A stretch of DNA of 64,000 nt from Nitrospirota bacterium (GCA_023476565.1 JAMCVZ010000068.1:1-64000), one strand, 5' to 3'. Numbered from the stretch's first letter, positions 17,105-25,921 are shown. A program made the numbers and translations. The notes: generated by a model from the sequence alone, not told the origin.

Positions 17105-17758
17105 ATGGCTAAAAAAGCACAACCAAAGCAGAAGCAGAGCCCGAAACCGAAAGCGAAGCCGAAGCCTCAGCCTAAAGCTAAACCGAAACAGGAACTAAAG
17201 ATGAAGCCGAAGCCCAAGCCGGAGATGAAGGAGAAAACGGAGCAGAAAAAGAAGATGGATCCGGCGCTGAAAGAGAGGCTGAAAAAAAGGCTGAAAGAGC
17301 GGCAGGAACAGAAGCCGAAGCCGTCCCCTCAACCGGCGCCGGCGCCGAGACAAAAGAAGGCCGCTGTCATGGAGGATGAGAATACAAGGAAAGAGAGATT
17401 GAGAAGGCTGCTTATCCAGAAGAGAGAGGACATAATCAGAGAGGCTAAATCAGAGATCAAGAAATTCAAGAACGGCGAAAAGAGGCAGCTTGTCGAAACC
17501 GTAATGGATGACGGGGACATGTCTGTTGTCGATCTCTCCGAGGACATAAGCCTTAAACAACTCAGCACACATAGAGAGACGCTTATGAAAATAGATATTG
17601 CCCTCAGAAAGCTGGAAGAGGGGACCTACGGCATATGCGAAGAGTGCGGTGATGAGATAAGCGAAGAACGCCTGAAGATAATGCCCTTCGCCATCTATTG
17701 CAGGGATGACCAGGAGAGGAAGGAAATAATGGAGAGCCTGGAGCGGGAAGGACAGTAA
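17105..17758 (+). CDS. TraR/DksA-family zinc-finger protein with Lys/Pro-rich N-terminus
   Basis: A 217-residue protein. Residues ~1-85 are a low-complexity Lys/Pro/Gln tract with repeats such as KPKPKPQPKAK, probably disordered and nucleic-acid-binding. Residues ~90-217 resemble DksA/TraR: a coiled coil, then EEGTYGICEECGDEISEERL and PFAIYCRDDQE. Three of the four zinc cysteines remain; the fourth (YCxxCQ in most relatives) is Asp. DksA-type proteins act on RNA polymerase with ppGpp. The position after frr suggests growth-linked expression. The terminator at 17796 follows. Confidence 0.75.
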   Translation: MAKKAQPKQKQSPKPKAKPKPQPKAKPKQELKMKPKPKPEMKEKTEQKKKMDPALKERLKKRLKERQEQKPKPSPQPAPAPRQKKAAVMEDENTRKERLRRLLIQKREDIIREAKSEIKKFKNGEKRQLVETVMDDGDMSVVDLSEDISLKQLSTHRETLMKIDIALRKLEEGTYGICEECGDEISEERLKIMPFAIYCRDDQERKEIMESLEREGQ

Positions 17759-17760
17759 CG

Positions 17761-17880
17761 GATAAATCCTAAATTCTAAACACTAAACAGGATGAAATGA
17801 CCAAAGCCCAAAACGGTTTTGGTCATTTTTATTTCGAATTTGTTCAGGGTTTAGATATCAGGATTCAGGATTTTCAGTTT
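17761..17880. repeat. Inverted AAATCCTAAATTCT-type repeat around a terminator
   Basis: The left arm has AAATCCTAAATTCTAAACACTAAAC; the right arm, read on the minus strand, has AAAATCCTGAATCCTGATATCTAAACC in matching order. The last codons of truA (ENPES, stop) lie in the right arm. A related stretch AAATCCTAAATCCTGAG is at 42660. Confidence 0.55.
17796..17833. terminator. Bidirectional rho-independent terminator
   Basis: The stem AATGACCAAA pairs with TTTTGGTCATT around a short loop and is followed by TTTTATTT. It lies between the convergent DksA-like and truA genes, so it can stop transcription from both sides. Confidence 0.8.
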
Positions 17881-18646
17881 CATAAATGACTTTTTCCAGA
17901 AACAGTCCCCTCGCGGGTGCTGTGGGGCCGGCACGTTTCCTGTCTTTCGATTCCAGGATTATTTCCATGTCTCCGGGGGTGATTTTCCCTTTTCCCGCTT
18001 CAACAGCGGCGCCGACGATATTCCTTACCATATGCCTTAAAAAGGCATCCGCCTCAAGGCTGATTTTTATGAAGCTGCCGTCCAGTTTTGCGCCCATGAA
18101 GTCAAGTCCTGAAAGCTTTTCTACGGATATGCGGGAAATAGTCCTCACCGGGTTCTTTGCTCCGCAGCCGCTCGCCCGGAACGCTGAAAAGTCATGCGTG
18201 CCTTCCAGGGGAGCCAGCGCCCGGCGCATCCTGTCGCTGTCGAGTTTTTGCGGAATCCTCCAGGCGTACTTATAGAGGAAAGGGGAGATTGTATACGTAT
18301 TGGAAATGATATAAAAATACACCTTGCTCTTTGCATCATACCTCGGATGGAACGCTTCGCCTGCATCGCAGGCGTCCACGATCCTTATGGCGCCGGGCAG
18401 AACGGCATTCAAGGCCCTTTTGACGGTATCCGGCGCAAGCTTCGACCATGTCTTAAAGGATGCGACCTGTCCCAGGGCATGCACCCCTGCATCCGTCCTC
18501 CCGGCCCCGGTGACTTGCGCGTCCTCTCCTGTCAACCCTTTTATCTTTTCCTGGAGTATTTCCTGCAAAGTAACCCCGTTGGGCTGCACCTGCCAGCCAT
18601 GATAATCTGTTCCATCATACTGAAGGGTCAATCTTAAATTTCTCAT
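17858..18646 (-). CDS. truA: tRNA pseudouridine38-40 synthase TruA
   Basis: Makes pseudouridine at positions 38-40 of tRNA anticodon arms. Visible motifs are RLTLQYDGTDYHGWQ, the catalytic Asp in GAGRTDAGVHALGQVASF, FHPRYDAKSKVYFY and AFLRHMVRNIVG. The start MRNLRLTLQYDG at 18646 is favoured over one 7 residues upstream at 18667 by family alignment. Its C-terminal ENPES is encoded by an intergenic repeat. Confidence 0.94.
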   Translation of the reverse strand: MRNLRLTLQYDGTDYHGWQVQPNGVTLQEILQEKIKGLTGEDAQVTGAGRTDAGVHALGQVASFKTWSKLAPDTVKRALNAVLPGAIRIVDACDAGEAFHPRYDAKSKVYFYIISNTYTISPFLYKYAWRIPQKLDSDRMRRALAPLEGTHDFSAFRASGCGAKNPVRTISRISVEKLSGLDFMGAKLDGSFIKISLEADAFLRHMVRNIVGAAVEAGKGKITPGDMEIILESKDRKRAGPTAPARGLFLEKVIYETENPES

Positions 18647-18791
18647 CGGGAATAGTTTAACAGACAAGTTAGACTATAGGCGAGAGGCAAGCCGGTACGC
18701 CCCGATTCCGGGGGTATAGGGGCTGCACGGTTTCTGAGTATTTACTTCCCCATAGGCCCTCTCCAATAGCCTGTTGCCTGATTTTCCTATA

Positions 18792-18820
18792 TTGTAGTGA
18801 CTACCGATAAAGAGTATAAT
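18792..18820 (+). promoter_or_regulatory. Sigma-70-type promoter
   Basis: TTGTAG (18792-18797), a 17-base spacer and a perfect TATAAT (18815-18820) stand about 68 bases upstream of the exonuclease start. The promoter would drive the exonuclease-xerC pair. Confidence 0.55.
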
Positions 18821-18888
18821 AAGAGCAAGAACGGGTTCAAAATAAAATTATCGGAGGTAAATTCTTCTGATCGGGAAGGAGCACAGTA

Positions 18889-19671
18889 GTGATACGACAT
18901 ACGTTCTCATTGCTTAACGGGATTGGTGGGAAACTCGAACGGCATGTTTGGAGAAAAGGCATTCTGACATGGGATGGCTTTTGCAAGGCAAAGGAAATTG
19001 ACGGCATTAGTCCTGAAAGGAAAAGTATTTATGACAGCCAGTTGATGCAGGCTTCCATAGAGCTCGGCATAGGCAATGCGGAATACTTTGCCAGGATTAT
19101 GAAGAGGAGGGAGCACTGGAGGCTGTTTGATGCGTTTAAAAACGGAGCGGTTTGCCTTGACATAGAAACGAACGGCTTGCAGCCCGGGTACGGCGGCTAC
19201 GCTACGGTAATAGGGTTCTATAACGGTCTCGACTGGAGATATCTTATAAAAGGCGAGAATCTTACAGCGGAAAACCTTAACCGCGAGCTCTCCGGATATA
19301 AATGCCTTATAACATTTTACGGCTCAGCGTTTGATGTGCCGTTCCTTTTAAGGTCTTTATCCGGTGTCAGGTTTGATATTCCCCATTTTGATCTCTGTTT
19401 TGCGGCCAGGAGGCTGGATATCAACGGCGGATTAAAAAAACTCGAGACCCTGTTCGGTATCGACAGGGATGACATCGTAAAGGGAATGAACGGCTATGAT
19501 GCGGTTAAATTATGGGAGCAGGCGAAAAAGGGGAGTAAGGAAGCCCGGGAACTGCTGCTGGTCTATAACAAGGAAGACACCATAAATCTCATGCGGCTTG
19601 CTGATATCTTATATCAGAAGTTGAAGAGTTCTACAGGAATAGAGGAGTTCATCGCCTGTGGGTGCGCGTAA
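18889..19671 (+). CDS. YprB-like RNase H-fold 3'-5' exonuclease
   Basis: A 260-residue protein with the DEDD exonuclease pattern: AVCLDIETNGLQ (DxE), LITFYGSAFDVPFL (second Asp) and LLVYNKEDTINLMRLADI (YxxxD). It fits the RNase_H_2/YprB group, often linked to nucleic-acid repair. It starts with GTG at 18889; the xerC-like frame overlaps its last 14 bases. Specific substrate is unknown. Confidence 0.75.
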   Translation: MIRHTFSLLNGIGGKLERHVWRKGILTWDGFCKAKEIDGISPERKSIYDSQLMQASIELGIGNAEYFARIMKRREHWRLFDAFKNGAVCLDIETNGLQPGYGGYATVIGFYNGLDWRYLIKGENLTAENLNRELSGYKCLITFYGSAFDVPFLLRSLSGVRFDIPHFDLCFAARRLDINGGLKKLETLFGIDRDDIVKGMNGYDAVKLWEQAKKGSKEARELLLVYNKEDTINLMRLADILYQKLKSSTGIEEFIACGCA

Positions 19672-20710
19672 AGACAGTAACAATAAAGACAGTGACGAGT
19701 TGCCGGTAACAAGTAACACGTTAAAAGATAAAGAAGACCCGTCACTCGTTACTCGTCACTCGTTACTTAAAGAGTTTGCATCGTATCTTTCCATTGAGAG
19801 GGGGTTATCTAAAAATACGGTAGAGTCCTATTTTCTGGACCTGAAAGCTTTTTTTAATTTTCTTGCGGAAATGAAAGGCGGTAACAAGTTACGAGTAACG
19901 AGTGACGAGTTAAATAATAAAAAAGAATCCGAAAACTCGTCACCCGTCACTCGTTACTCGTTGATAACTTTTACAAGGGACGATATCATAAATTATATCG
20001 GCGGGCTTAAAGACGGCGGCTATTCTGCTGCAAGTATTTGCAGGTTCATATCCTCGATTAAGGGACTCTGCAAATTCCTTATTATCGAAAAGGTCATATC
20101 TGATGACCCCACTGAAACACTTAAAACGCCCAAGCAGTGGGACAGGCTGCCGAAGGCGCTCAGCATCGACGATATCAGGAAATTAATGGATATAGAACTG
20201 AAGAGCGCGACGGCTACCAGGGACTCCGCGATGCTGGAGCTCCTGTATTCATCCGGTTTGAGAGTGAGCGAGATAATATCCATCAAGGTTAATGATGTTA
20301 ACTTCGAAAGCGGGTTCCTGAGGGTGATCGGCAAGGGCTCAAAAGAGAGGATCGTACCCATGAACCGCCGTGCAGTCGAAAGGATAAAGCATTACCTGCA
20401 GGAACTGAGGCCCGGTTTGCTCAAGAACAGGCAGTCGCCTTATCTTTTCCTGACAAACAGGGGAATGCCCATGACGAGGCAGAGGTTCTGGCAGGCCCTG
20501 AAAAAACTCGGGGGCAGCGTGGGCATAAAGCTCGCTCCCCACACGATCAGGCATACCTTTGCAACGCATCTCCTGGACGGGGGGGCGGACCTGAGGTCCG
20601 TGCAGAAAATGCTGGGGCATTCAGACATATCCACCACGCAGATTTATACCAGGGTATCCTCCGACAGAATAAGAAAGGTTTATCTTGAACACCACCCGAG
20701 GGCGAAATAG
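19658..20710 (+). CDS. xerC: XerC/D-like tyrosine recombinase with two translated repeat insertions
   Basis: A 350-residue tyrosine recombinase. The N-terminal core-binding domain has LSIERGLSKNTVESYFLDL; the catalytic domain has R in SSGLRVSEI, K in IGKGSKERIVP, HTIRHTFATHLL (HxxR), GHSDISTTQ and nucleophile Tyr in QIYTRVSS. Normal XerC/D is about 300 residues. The extra ~50 come from two palindromic repeat elements translated in frame: at the N-terminus (ELPVTSNTLKDK... SLVTRHSLL) and inside the core-binding domain (GNKLRVTSDELNNK... SPVTRYSLITF). GTG at 19658 is the only sensible start upstream of the first insertion. All catalytic residues remain, so it may be the working dif recombinase. 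Confidence 0.88.
   Translation: MGARKDSNNKDSDELPVTSNTLKDKEDPSLVTRHSLLKEFASYLSIERGLSKNTVESYFLDLKAFFNFLAEMKGGNKLRVTSDELNNKKESENSSPVTRYSLITFTRDDIINYIGGLKDGGYSAASICRFISSIKGLCKFLIIEKVISDDPTETLKTPKQWDRLPKALSIDDIRKLMDIELKSATATRDSAMLELLYSSGLRVSEIISIKVNDVNFESGFLRVIGKGSKERIVPMNRRAVERIKHYLQELRPGLLKNRQSPYLFLTNRGMPMTRQRFWQALKKLGGSVGIKLAPHTIRHTFATHLLDGGADLRSVQKMLGHSDISTTQIYTRVSSDRIRKVYLEHHPRAK
19690..19768. repeat. Hairpin repeat element translated inside xerC, copy 1
   Basis: The left arm has GTGACGAGT and GGTAACAAGTAAC; the core is GTTAAAAGATAAAGAAGACC; the right arm is CGTCACTCGTTACTCG repeated. The element is open in the xerC frame and becomes about 26 residues at the N-terminus. It is a sister of 19881, 25846 and 57801. 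Confidence 0.8.
19881..19963. repeat. Hairpin repeat element translated inside xerC, copy 2
   Basis: The left arm ACGAGTAACGAGTGACGAGTT is the near-perfect inverse of the right arm AACTCGTCACCCGTCACTCG plus TTACTCGTT. The loop is AAATAATAAAAAAGAATCCG. It is a multiple-of-three insertion in frame, giving about 28 residues between helices of the core-binding domain. Confidence 0.85.
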
Positions 20711-20761
20711 CGTTATGGCGTTATTGAGTTATAGCGCCCGGTGCGCTATGATTCCCGGCAC

Positions 20762-20826
20762 TAGTGTAGTGTTTCAGAAATACATGGAATAAGTCTGTCA
20801 TTCACAACACCGAGGGGACTGTCCCC
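20762..20826. repeat. Composite intergenic repeat, short REP form
   Basis: Bases 20762-20803 are the reverse complement of 43552-43593 with a single difference. Next comes ACAACACCGAGG and a collapsed REP palindrome GGGGACTGTCCCC (20814-20826), then GAGACAC. In the 43.4 kb locus the same flanks (GTGTCTC and CTCGGTGTTG) hold the full 80-base REP element. The two loci therefore look like empty and filled versions of one locus type. Confidence 0.8.
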
Positions 20827-20876
20827 GAGACACGATAGAACACTGAATGCTATAACTCATATTGAGGAGGAAGAAA

Positions 20877-23408
20877 ATGATACAGAAGTTGAAACCGGAA
20901 GACCTCTACAAGTGCTGTGAGCTGGATTTTTTCAATTTCAATACGACAGAGGATATAGGCGAGTACTCAGGGACGATCGGTCAGGAAAAGGCGTTGAGGT
21001 CGATAGACTTCGGTTTGAGCCTGGAGAGCAAGGGGTTTAACATTTTTGCACTGGGGGACATCGGCACAGGCAAGATGAGGACTATCAAGGCCCTCCTGTC
21101 TGAACGGGTGGCGAGCGAGAAGGTTCCCCCTGACTGGTGCTATGTATACAACTTTAAAGATCCCGATACGCCCATGGCCATATCCCTTGAGCCCGGCGAG
21201 GGGGCCGTCTTCCAGGGCGATATGAACGAGTTTGTCAAAACGCTGAGGGGAGATATCCCGAGGGCCTTCGAATCGAAAGAATATGATAAGCAAAGAGGCA
21301 GAATAATCGAGGAGTTCCAGCAAAAGCAGAAAGACCTCTTTTCAAGCCTTGAGGAGGAAGCGCAGTCCAAGGGGTTCGCCATAAGGAAGACCGTCTCTGG
21401 GCTTTTAATAGTTCCCGTAAAGAAGACCGGGGAGCCGCTTACCGAAGAGGAATTTGCCGCGTTAGACGAAAAGACACGGAAAAAAGTGGAAGACCTCGGC
21501 AAGGTGCTCCAGGAAAAGCTCGACGATGTCGTGCGGGCGGTGAGGGAGGCTGAGAAACTTGTAAAAGAGATGCTCTCAAGACTTGAGCGGGAGATCGCCC
21601 TCGGCTCCGTAGGACACCTTATAGAAGACTTGAAAGAAAAGTACAAGGATAACGGAAGGATAGTCGAGTACCTGAGCGCGGTCAGGGAGGATGTGCTCTC
21701 GCATATCGAGGACTTCAAGCCTACCGACGAGCAGCCGCCGCCCCTGCCTTTCATGAAGATGCCCAAACCCGAGGTGTCTTTTTCACGGTACACGGTCAAT
21801 GTGATCGTCAATAACGGCGAATGCAAGGGGGCCCCGGTTGTTATCGAGAGCAACCCCACGTATCTGAATCTCTACGGGAGAACAGAGTATAAGGTCCAAT
21901 ACGGTATGGCAATGACCGATTTCACTATGATCAGGGCGGGCTCGCTGCACAGGGCGAACGGCGGGTATATTGTTATAAATGCGATGGACCTTTTGAAGAA
22001 CATCTTCTCGTATGATGCATTAAAGAGGTCTATCAGGAACAGGGAGATAAGAATAGAGGATGTATGGGAACAGTACCGCTTAGTGAGCACTACCTCATTG
22101 AAGCCCGAACCCATACCCCTCGATGTCAAGGTCATACTCCACGGTAACCCGAATATATATTACCTCCTTTACAACCTCGACGAGGAATACAGGGAAATTT
22201 TCAAAGTCAAAGCGGACTTCGACAGCAGGATGGACAGAACGCCTGAAAACATGGAGAAATACGCTTCCTTTGTCGCAACCTGCCAGAAGGAAGAGAATCT
22301 CCTTCCCTTCGACAGGAGCGGCGTTTCAAAGATCGTCGAATACGGATCAAGGCTTGCCGACCACCAGGAGAAGCTGTCGACAAAGTTCAGCTATGTGGCC
22401 GACCTTGTCCGGGAATCGCACTACTGGGCGAAAAAGGAAAACAGTCCTGTAGTAAAGGCCGGGCATATAGTAAAGGCCGTTGATGAAAAGATACTCAGGG
22501 TCAACAGGATCGAGGAGCGCCTCAGAGAGGCGACACTGGAAGATACCCTTATCGTGAATACCGCCGGCGCCAAAACGGGCCAGGTCAACGGGCTTGCGGT
22601 CCTGTCCATGGGGGATTACAGCTTCGGCAAACCGTCGCGCATAACCGCCAGGACTTACACCGGCAAGGCCGGGGTGGTGAACATCGAGCGTGAAACGAAG
22701 ATGAGCGGCAAAATCCATGAAAAGGCGATCATGATAATAACCAGCTATTTGGGAAGCAGGTATGCCTCAAGAAAACCCATAAGCCTTTCCGCCTCCATAA
22801 CCTTCGAGCAGCTTTATGAAATGATCGAGGGTGACAGCGCGAGCTGTGCCGAGCTCTATGTCCTTTTAAGCAGCATCTCGGGGGTCCCTTTGAAACAGAG
22901 CTTCGCGGTGACGGGCTCCATGGACCAGAACGGCGATGTGCAGCCCATAGGCGGCGTCAACCAGAAGATAGAGGGATTTTTCGACCTGTGCAAAAGCAGG
23001 GGGCTTAACGGGGAGCATGGCGCTATTATTCCGAGGAGGAACGTAAAACACCTCATGCTCAGGCAGGAAGTCGTTGCTGCGGTCAAGAACGGCAGTTTCA
23101 CCATATACCCCATTGATAGGGTCGAAGAGGGGCTGGAGATACTTGCCGGGGTGCCCGCGGGTGAGATGAAAGAGGACGGCACGTATCCGGAAGGGACGAT
23201 AAATAATCTCGTCATGAAGAGACTTGAGGAAATATCCGCGGCCCTCGAAAGAAAGAGGGAGAGGACACCCGAAACCGTAGCGTCCTCACTCAGCCCCGGG
23301 AGCACTGACGACGGTTCACAGTCCGAAGGGGCGGTACAGTATCTCATGAAGAGAATCGACGAACTGTCGGCGGCCCTTGAAAACATGAAGGGAAGGGATC
23401 AGGGATAG
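20877..23408 (+). CDS. LonB-type ATP-dependent protease
   Basis: An 843-residue Lon-like protease of the AAA_32 type. The N-terminal P-loop is ALGDIGTGKMRT; a coiled-coil region is at ~190-280; the AAA core has YIVINAMDLLKN. The C-terminal Lon protease domain has catalytic Ser in IEGDSASCAELYVLLSS and Lys in GGVNQKIEGFFDLC. These soluble enzymes degrade misfolded proteins. ATG at 20877 is chosen because GAGGAGGAAG sits just upstream; the longer frame from 20862 has no site. The Asp/Glu/Arg-rich tail (~765-843) contains two similar segments (MKRLEEISAALERK and MKRIDELSAALENM), a tandem duplication. Confidence 0.88.
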   Translation: MIQKLKPEDLYKCCELDFFNFNTTEDIGEYSGTIGQEKALRSIDFGLSLESKGFNIFALGDIGTGKMRTIKALLSERVASEKVPPDWCYVYNFKDPDTPMAISLEPGEGAVFQGDMNEFVKTLRGDIPRAFESKEYDKQRGRIIEEFQQKQKDLFSSLEEEAQSKGFAIRKTVSGLLIVPVKKTGEPLTEEEFAALDEKTRKKVEDLGKVLQEKLDDVVRAVREAEKLVKEMLSRLEREIALGSVGHLIEDLKEKYKDNGRIVEYLSAVREDVLSHIEDFKPTDEQPPPLPFMKMPKPEVSFSRYTVNVIVNNGECKGAPVVIESNPTYLNLYGRTEYKVQYGMAMTDFTMIRAGSLHRANGGYIVINAMDLLKNIFSYDALKRSIRNREIRIEDVWEQYRLVSTTSLKPEPIPLDVKVILHGNPNIYYLLYNLDEEYREIFKVKADFDSRMDRTPENMEKYASFVATCQKEENLLPFDRSGVSKIVEYGSRLADHQEKLSTKFSYVADLVRESHYWAKKENSPVVKAGHIVKAVDEKILRVNRIEERLREATLEDTLIVNTAGAKTGQVNGLAVLSMGDYSFGKPSRITARTYTGKAGVVNIERETKMSGKIHEKAIMIITSYLGSRYASRKPISLSASITFEQLYEMIEGDSASCAELYVLLSSISGVPLKQSFAVTGSMDQNGDVQPIGGVNQKIEGFFDLCKSRGLNGEHGAIIPRRNVKHLMLRQEVVAAVKNGSFTIYPIDRVEEGLEILAGVPAGEMKEDGTYPEGTINNLVMKRLEEISAALERKRERTPETVASSLSPGSTDDGSQSEGAVQYLMKRIDELSAALENMKGRDQG

Positions 23409-23434
23409 AAGGAGGAGCGCAGTACACGCGATAC

Positions 23435-24358
23435 ATGAGACGTGCACGATGGCTGCTGGAGATTGCCCTGTTTGCCTCACTTTCGTTTCCGATAGCCGTA
23501 ATTCCTTATACATTCGCTGTAAAGGTCGGGGGTGTCCTCGGCCTTTTGCTTTTTTACGTCTGGGGCGGCAGGAGAAGGATTGCTGTTGAGAATATCAGGA
23601 AAACACTGCAGGCAGGGGGCCTGAAAACAACAGCTCCCCCTGAAGCTGTCGCGAGGGAGGGTTTTGTAAATCTCGGCAGATCATTCGCCGAGGTGGTGAA
23701 GATATATTTCGGGTTCGGCAGCGGGATTCTCGGCAACGTTGAGATAAGAGGCATTGAACATTACCGGAAGGCAAAATCACGCAACAGAGGTATAATGTTC
23801 ATAACGGGCCATTGCGGGAACTGGGAATTGATGGCGCTGGCATTCGGCGCCTGTGAAGACAGGATTTCCACTATAGCAAGGGCTCAGAACAATCCCTATC
23901 TGAACAGGATTCTGGAAAAAGCAAGGAGCCGGTACGGAAACAGGATAATTTACAAGAAAGGCGCCCTGAAAAATATTCTTTCAGAGCTCAAAAAGAACGG
24001 AGTTGTCGGGATTCTGATGGACCAGGCCGTGCTGAAGGATGAGGGGTATATCATAGATTTCCTCGGCAGGGGCGCGTGGACGACAAAAATGCCCGCGCTT
24101 ATAGCAAGAAAGACCGGGGCCGCCATTCTCCCGGCATTTATCAGCAGGGACGGTGACAGGCATATTCTGAGCATTCATCCCGAGGTGCAGTTAGCGCAAA
24201 CCGGGGACACCGAGGAGGCGCTTATAGAAGATACCAGGAGGCTTTCAAGCTTTATTGAGGAATATATAAGGCAGCACCCGTCAGAATGGCTCTGGATACA
24301 CAGGAGATGGAAGAGGGTGGAACCTTCATCCTTTGACACCGGGGAGATTGATTCTTGA
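23435..24358 (+). CDS. LpxL/HtrB-like lysophospholipid/lipid A acyltransferase
   Basis: A 307-residue inner-membrane acyltransferase. It has an N-terminal membrane helix (~10-40), the catalytic HxxxxE motif in ITGHCGNWELMAL, and MDQAVLKDEGYIIDFLG plus ALIARKTGAAILPAF, which are typical of the lipid A secondary acyltransferase family. It ends HPSEWLWIHRRWKR, the family C-terminal motif. Gene order with mlaEFD supports a role in outer-membrane lipid synthesis or balance. Confidence 0.85.
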   Translation: MRRARWLLEIALFASLSFPIAVIPYTFAVKVGGVLGLLLFYVWGGRRRIAVENIRKTLQAGGLKTTAPPEAVAREGFVNLGRSFAEVVKIYFGFGSGILGNVEIRGIEHYRKAKSRNRGIMFITGHCGNWELMALAFGACEDRISTIARAQNNPYLNRILEKARSRYGNRIIYKKGALKNILSELKKNGVVGILMDQAVLKDEGYIIDFLGRGAWTTKMPALIARKTGAAILPAFISRDGDRHILSIHPEVQLAQTGDTEEALIEDTRRLSSFIEEYIRQHPSEWLWIHRRWKRVEPSSFDTGEIDS

Positions 24359-25119
24359 ATACAAAGGCCCTGATCAGCGATCTGCAGGACTACTATCTGC
24401 TGTCCATACGCGGACTCTTAGGCATATGCAGGAGGCCCTTCTACTTCAAGGATATGATAGAGCAGATGGACTATGCCGGGGCAGGCTCTTTTTTCATTAT
24501 AATCCTTGTCTCGCTTTTCATCGGCATGGCCCTCTCGTTGCAGCTTTCCGCTGAACTGTCGGTGCTCGGGTTCAAGATGTACACGGGAAGAGCTGTCGGC
24601 ATCTCCATCATCAGGGAGATAGGCCCTGTTACCGCCGCACTTGTTTTTGCGGGGAGGGTCGGATCAGGAATGGCGTCCGAACTGGGTTCCATGGTGCTCG
24701 GGCATCAGGTCGATTCCCTCAGGGTATTCGGCGTTGATCCCCTGAAAAAGCTTGTAACACCCCGCATCCTGAGCTCGATAATCATGCTCCCCGCCCTGAC
24801 GATAATCGGGGATGCGATTTCCCTTGTCGGGGCATATTACATAGCGGTTTACGTGAGCCATCAGAGCGGTTATTTTTACTGGAGCTCCATACGTGACATC
24901 CTGATCTTCGAGAATGTCTTTTCAGGAGCGATCAAGCCGTTTATCTTCGGTTTTCTGATAGCGAGCGCAAGCTGCTATATGGGATTTACGACAAGAGGAG
25001 GGGCGGTAGGGCTCAGGCAGACGACAACGAGGGCCGTTGTGCTGTCGATCATCCTGATAATAGTGTCCGATTTCGTGCTTACGAGAATACTGCTCTATGC
25101 CCTGGGGTTTTCCGTATGA
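24355..25119 (+). CDS. mlaE: MlaE-family phospholipid ABC permease
   Basis: A 254-residue permease with five or six membrane helices and MlaE signatures: SIIREIGPVTAALVFAGRVGSGMASELGSM and YMGFTTRGGAVGLRQTTTRAVV. It forms the channel part of the complex that moves phospholipids between inner and outer membranes. The start is TTG at 24355, overlapping the acyltransferase stop; mlaF follows with an ATGA overlap. Confidence 0.92.
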   Translation: MNTKALISDLQDYYLLSIRGLLGICRRPFYFKDMIEQMDYAGAGSFFIIILVSLFIGMALSLQLSAELSVLGFKMYTGRAVGISIIREIGPVTAALVFAGRVGSGMASELGSMVLGHQVDSLRVFGVDPLKKLVTPRILSSIIMLPALTIIGDAISLVGAYYIAVYVSHQSGYFYWSSIRDILIFENVFSGAIKPFIFGFLIASASCYMGFTTRGGAVGLRQTTTRAVVLSIILIIVSDFVLTRILLYALGFSV

Positions 25120-25850
25120 TGGTATTCGACAAGGTATGGTTTTCATACAATGCGCGTCATGTCCTGAGAGACGTAAGTTTCTCCATCAAGGCTGAAGAGA
25201 AGGTGGCGATCCTGGGCGGCAGCGGGGAGGGCAAGACTACCATACTGAGATTGATAATGGGTCTTTTAAAGCCCGATTCGGGGCGGATCATTATCGACGG
25301 CGAAGATATCACGAACAAGGGCGAGGACCAGCTTAGAGAAGTAAGAATGAGGTTCAGCATCGTCTTCCAGGAAGGCGCGCTCTTTGATTCCATGAGCGTG
25401 AAAGAAAATGTCGCCTTCTGTTTGAGGGAATATACGAAGCTGTCCGAGGAGGAGATTGAAAAGAGGGTGAGGGAATTGCTCAGGACCGTCGGCGTCGAGC
25501 AGGCGATATCCCTTATGCCCGACGAGCTGAGCGGCGGCATGCACAGGAGGGTTGCCGTAGCGCGCTCGCTGGCGGCGTGCGATCCCAGGATGTTTCTGTA
25601 TGACGAGCCTACATCAGGGCTCGATCCCGTAAGCGCCGACAACATATGCAGGCTCATTAACGATCTGTCGAAAGGCGGCAGGGGCCTTATCATCGTTACC
25701 CACAAGATATTTGACGCGATGAGGGTGGCAAACAGGTTTATGTTCATGAAAGAGGGCCGGCCGGTGTTCGATGGAAATAAAGAAGAGCTCGTTAATGCGG
25801 ATGTGCCTGAGATACGGATATTCCTGAGCGAATTGACTTTAAGCCAGTAA
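25116..25850 (+). CDS. mlaF: MlaF-family phospholipid ABC ATPase
   Basis: A 244-residue ABC ATPase. Walker A is ILGGSGEGKTT, the Q-loop is FSIVFQEGALFDSMSV, the signature is DELSGGMHRRVAVARSLA, and Walker B with catalytic Glu is MFLYDEPTSGLDP. The switch His is in IIVTHKIFDA. GALFDS and SGGMHRR are typical of MlaF. The stop codon lies at the edge of a repeat element (25846). Confidence 0.93.
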   Translation: MMVFDKVWFSYNARHVLRDVSFSIKAEEKVAILGGSGEGKTTILRLIMGLLKPDSGRIIIDGEDITNKGEDQLREVRMRFSIVFQEGALFDSMSVKENVAFCLREYTKLSEEEIEKRVRELLRTVGVEQAISLMPDELSGGMHRRVAVARSLAACDPRMFLYDEPTSGLDPVSADNICRLINDLSKGGRGLIIVTHKIFDAMRVANRFMFMKEGRPVFDGNKEELVNADVPEIRIFLSELTLSQ

Positions 25851-25901
25851 CGGGTTAAAAGATAGTAATTCCGAAAACTCGTCACTTGTTACTCGTCACT
25901 G
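25846..25901. repeat. Hairpin-type repeat between mlaF and mlaD
   Basis: AGTAACGGGTTAAAAGATAG, then ATTCCGAAAACTCGTCAC and TTGTTACTCGTCACT. The core GTTAAAAGAT and the CCGAAAACTCGTCAC word are shared with the two xerC copies. The left arm is short, so the fold is weaker here. The mlaF stop falls inside it. Confidence 0.7.
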
Positions 25902-25921
25902 CTGTTTGACGGAGGAAGAAA

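Noticed and set aside
19690-19963. CRISPR array or direct-repeat array
   Set aside because: The units are ~7 nt, degenerate, contiguous and arranged as inverted arms, with no regular spacers and no cas genes nearby.
20877-23408. Methionine and Arg in the LonB P-loop (GDIGTGKMRT) as a sign of a dead ATPase
   Set aside because: This AAA_32 group tolerates changes after the P-loop Lys, and the Ser-Lys protease dyad and other motifs are intact, so no defect can be claimed.
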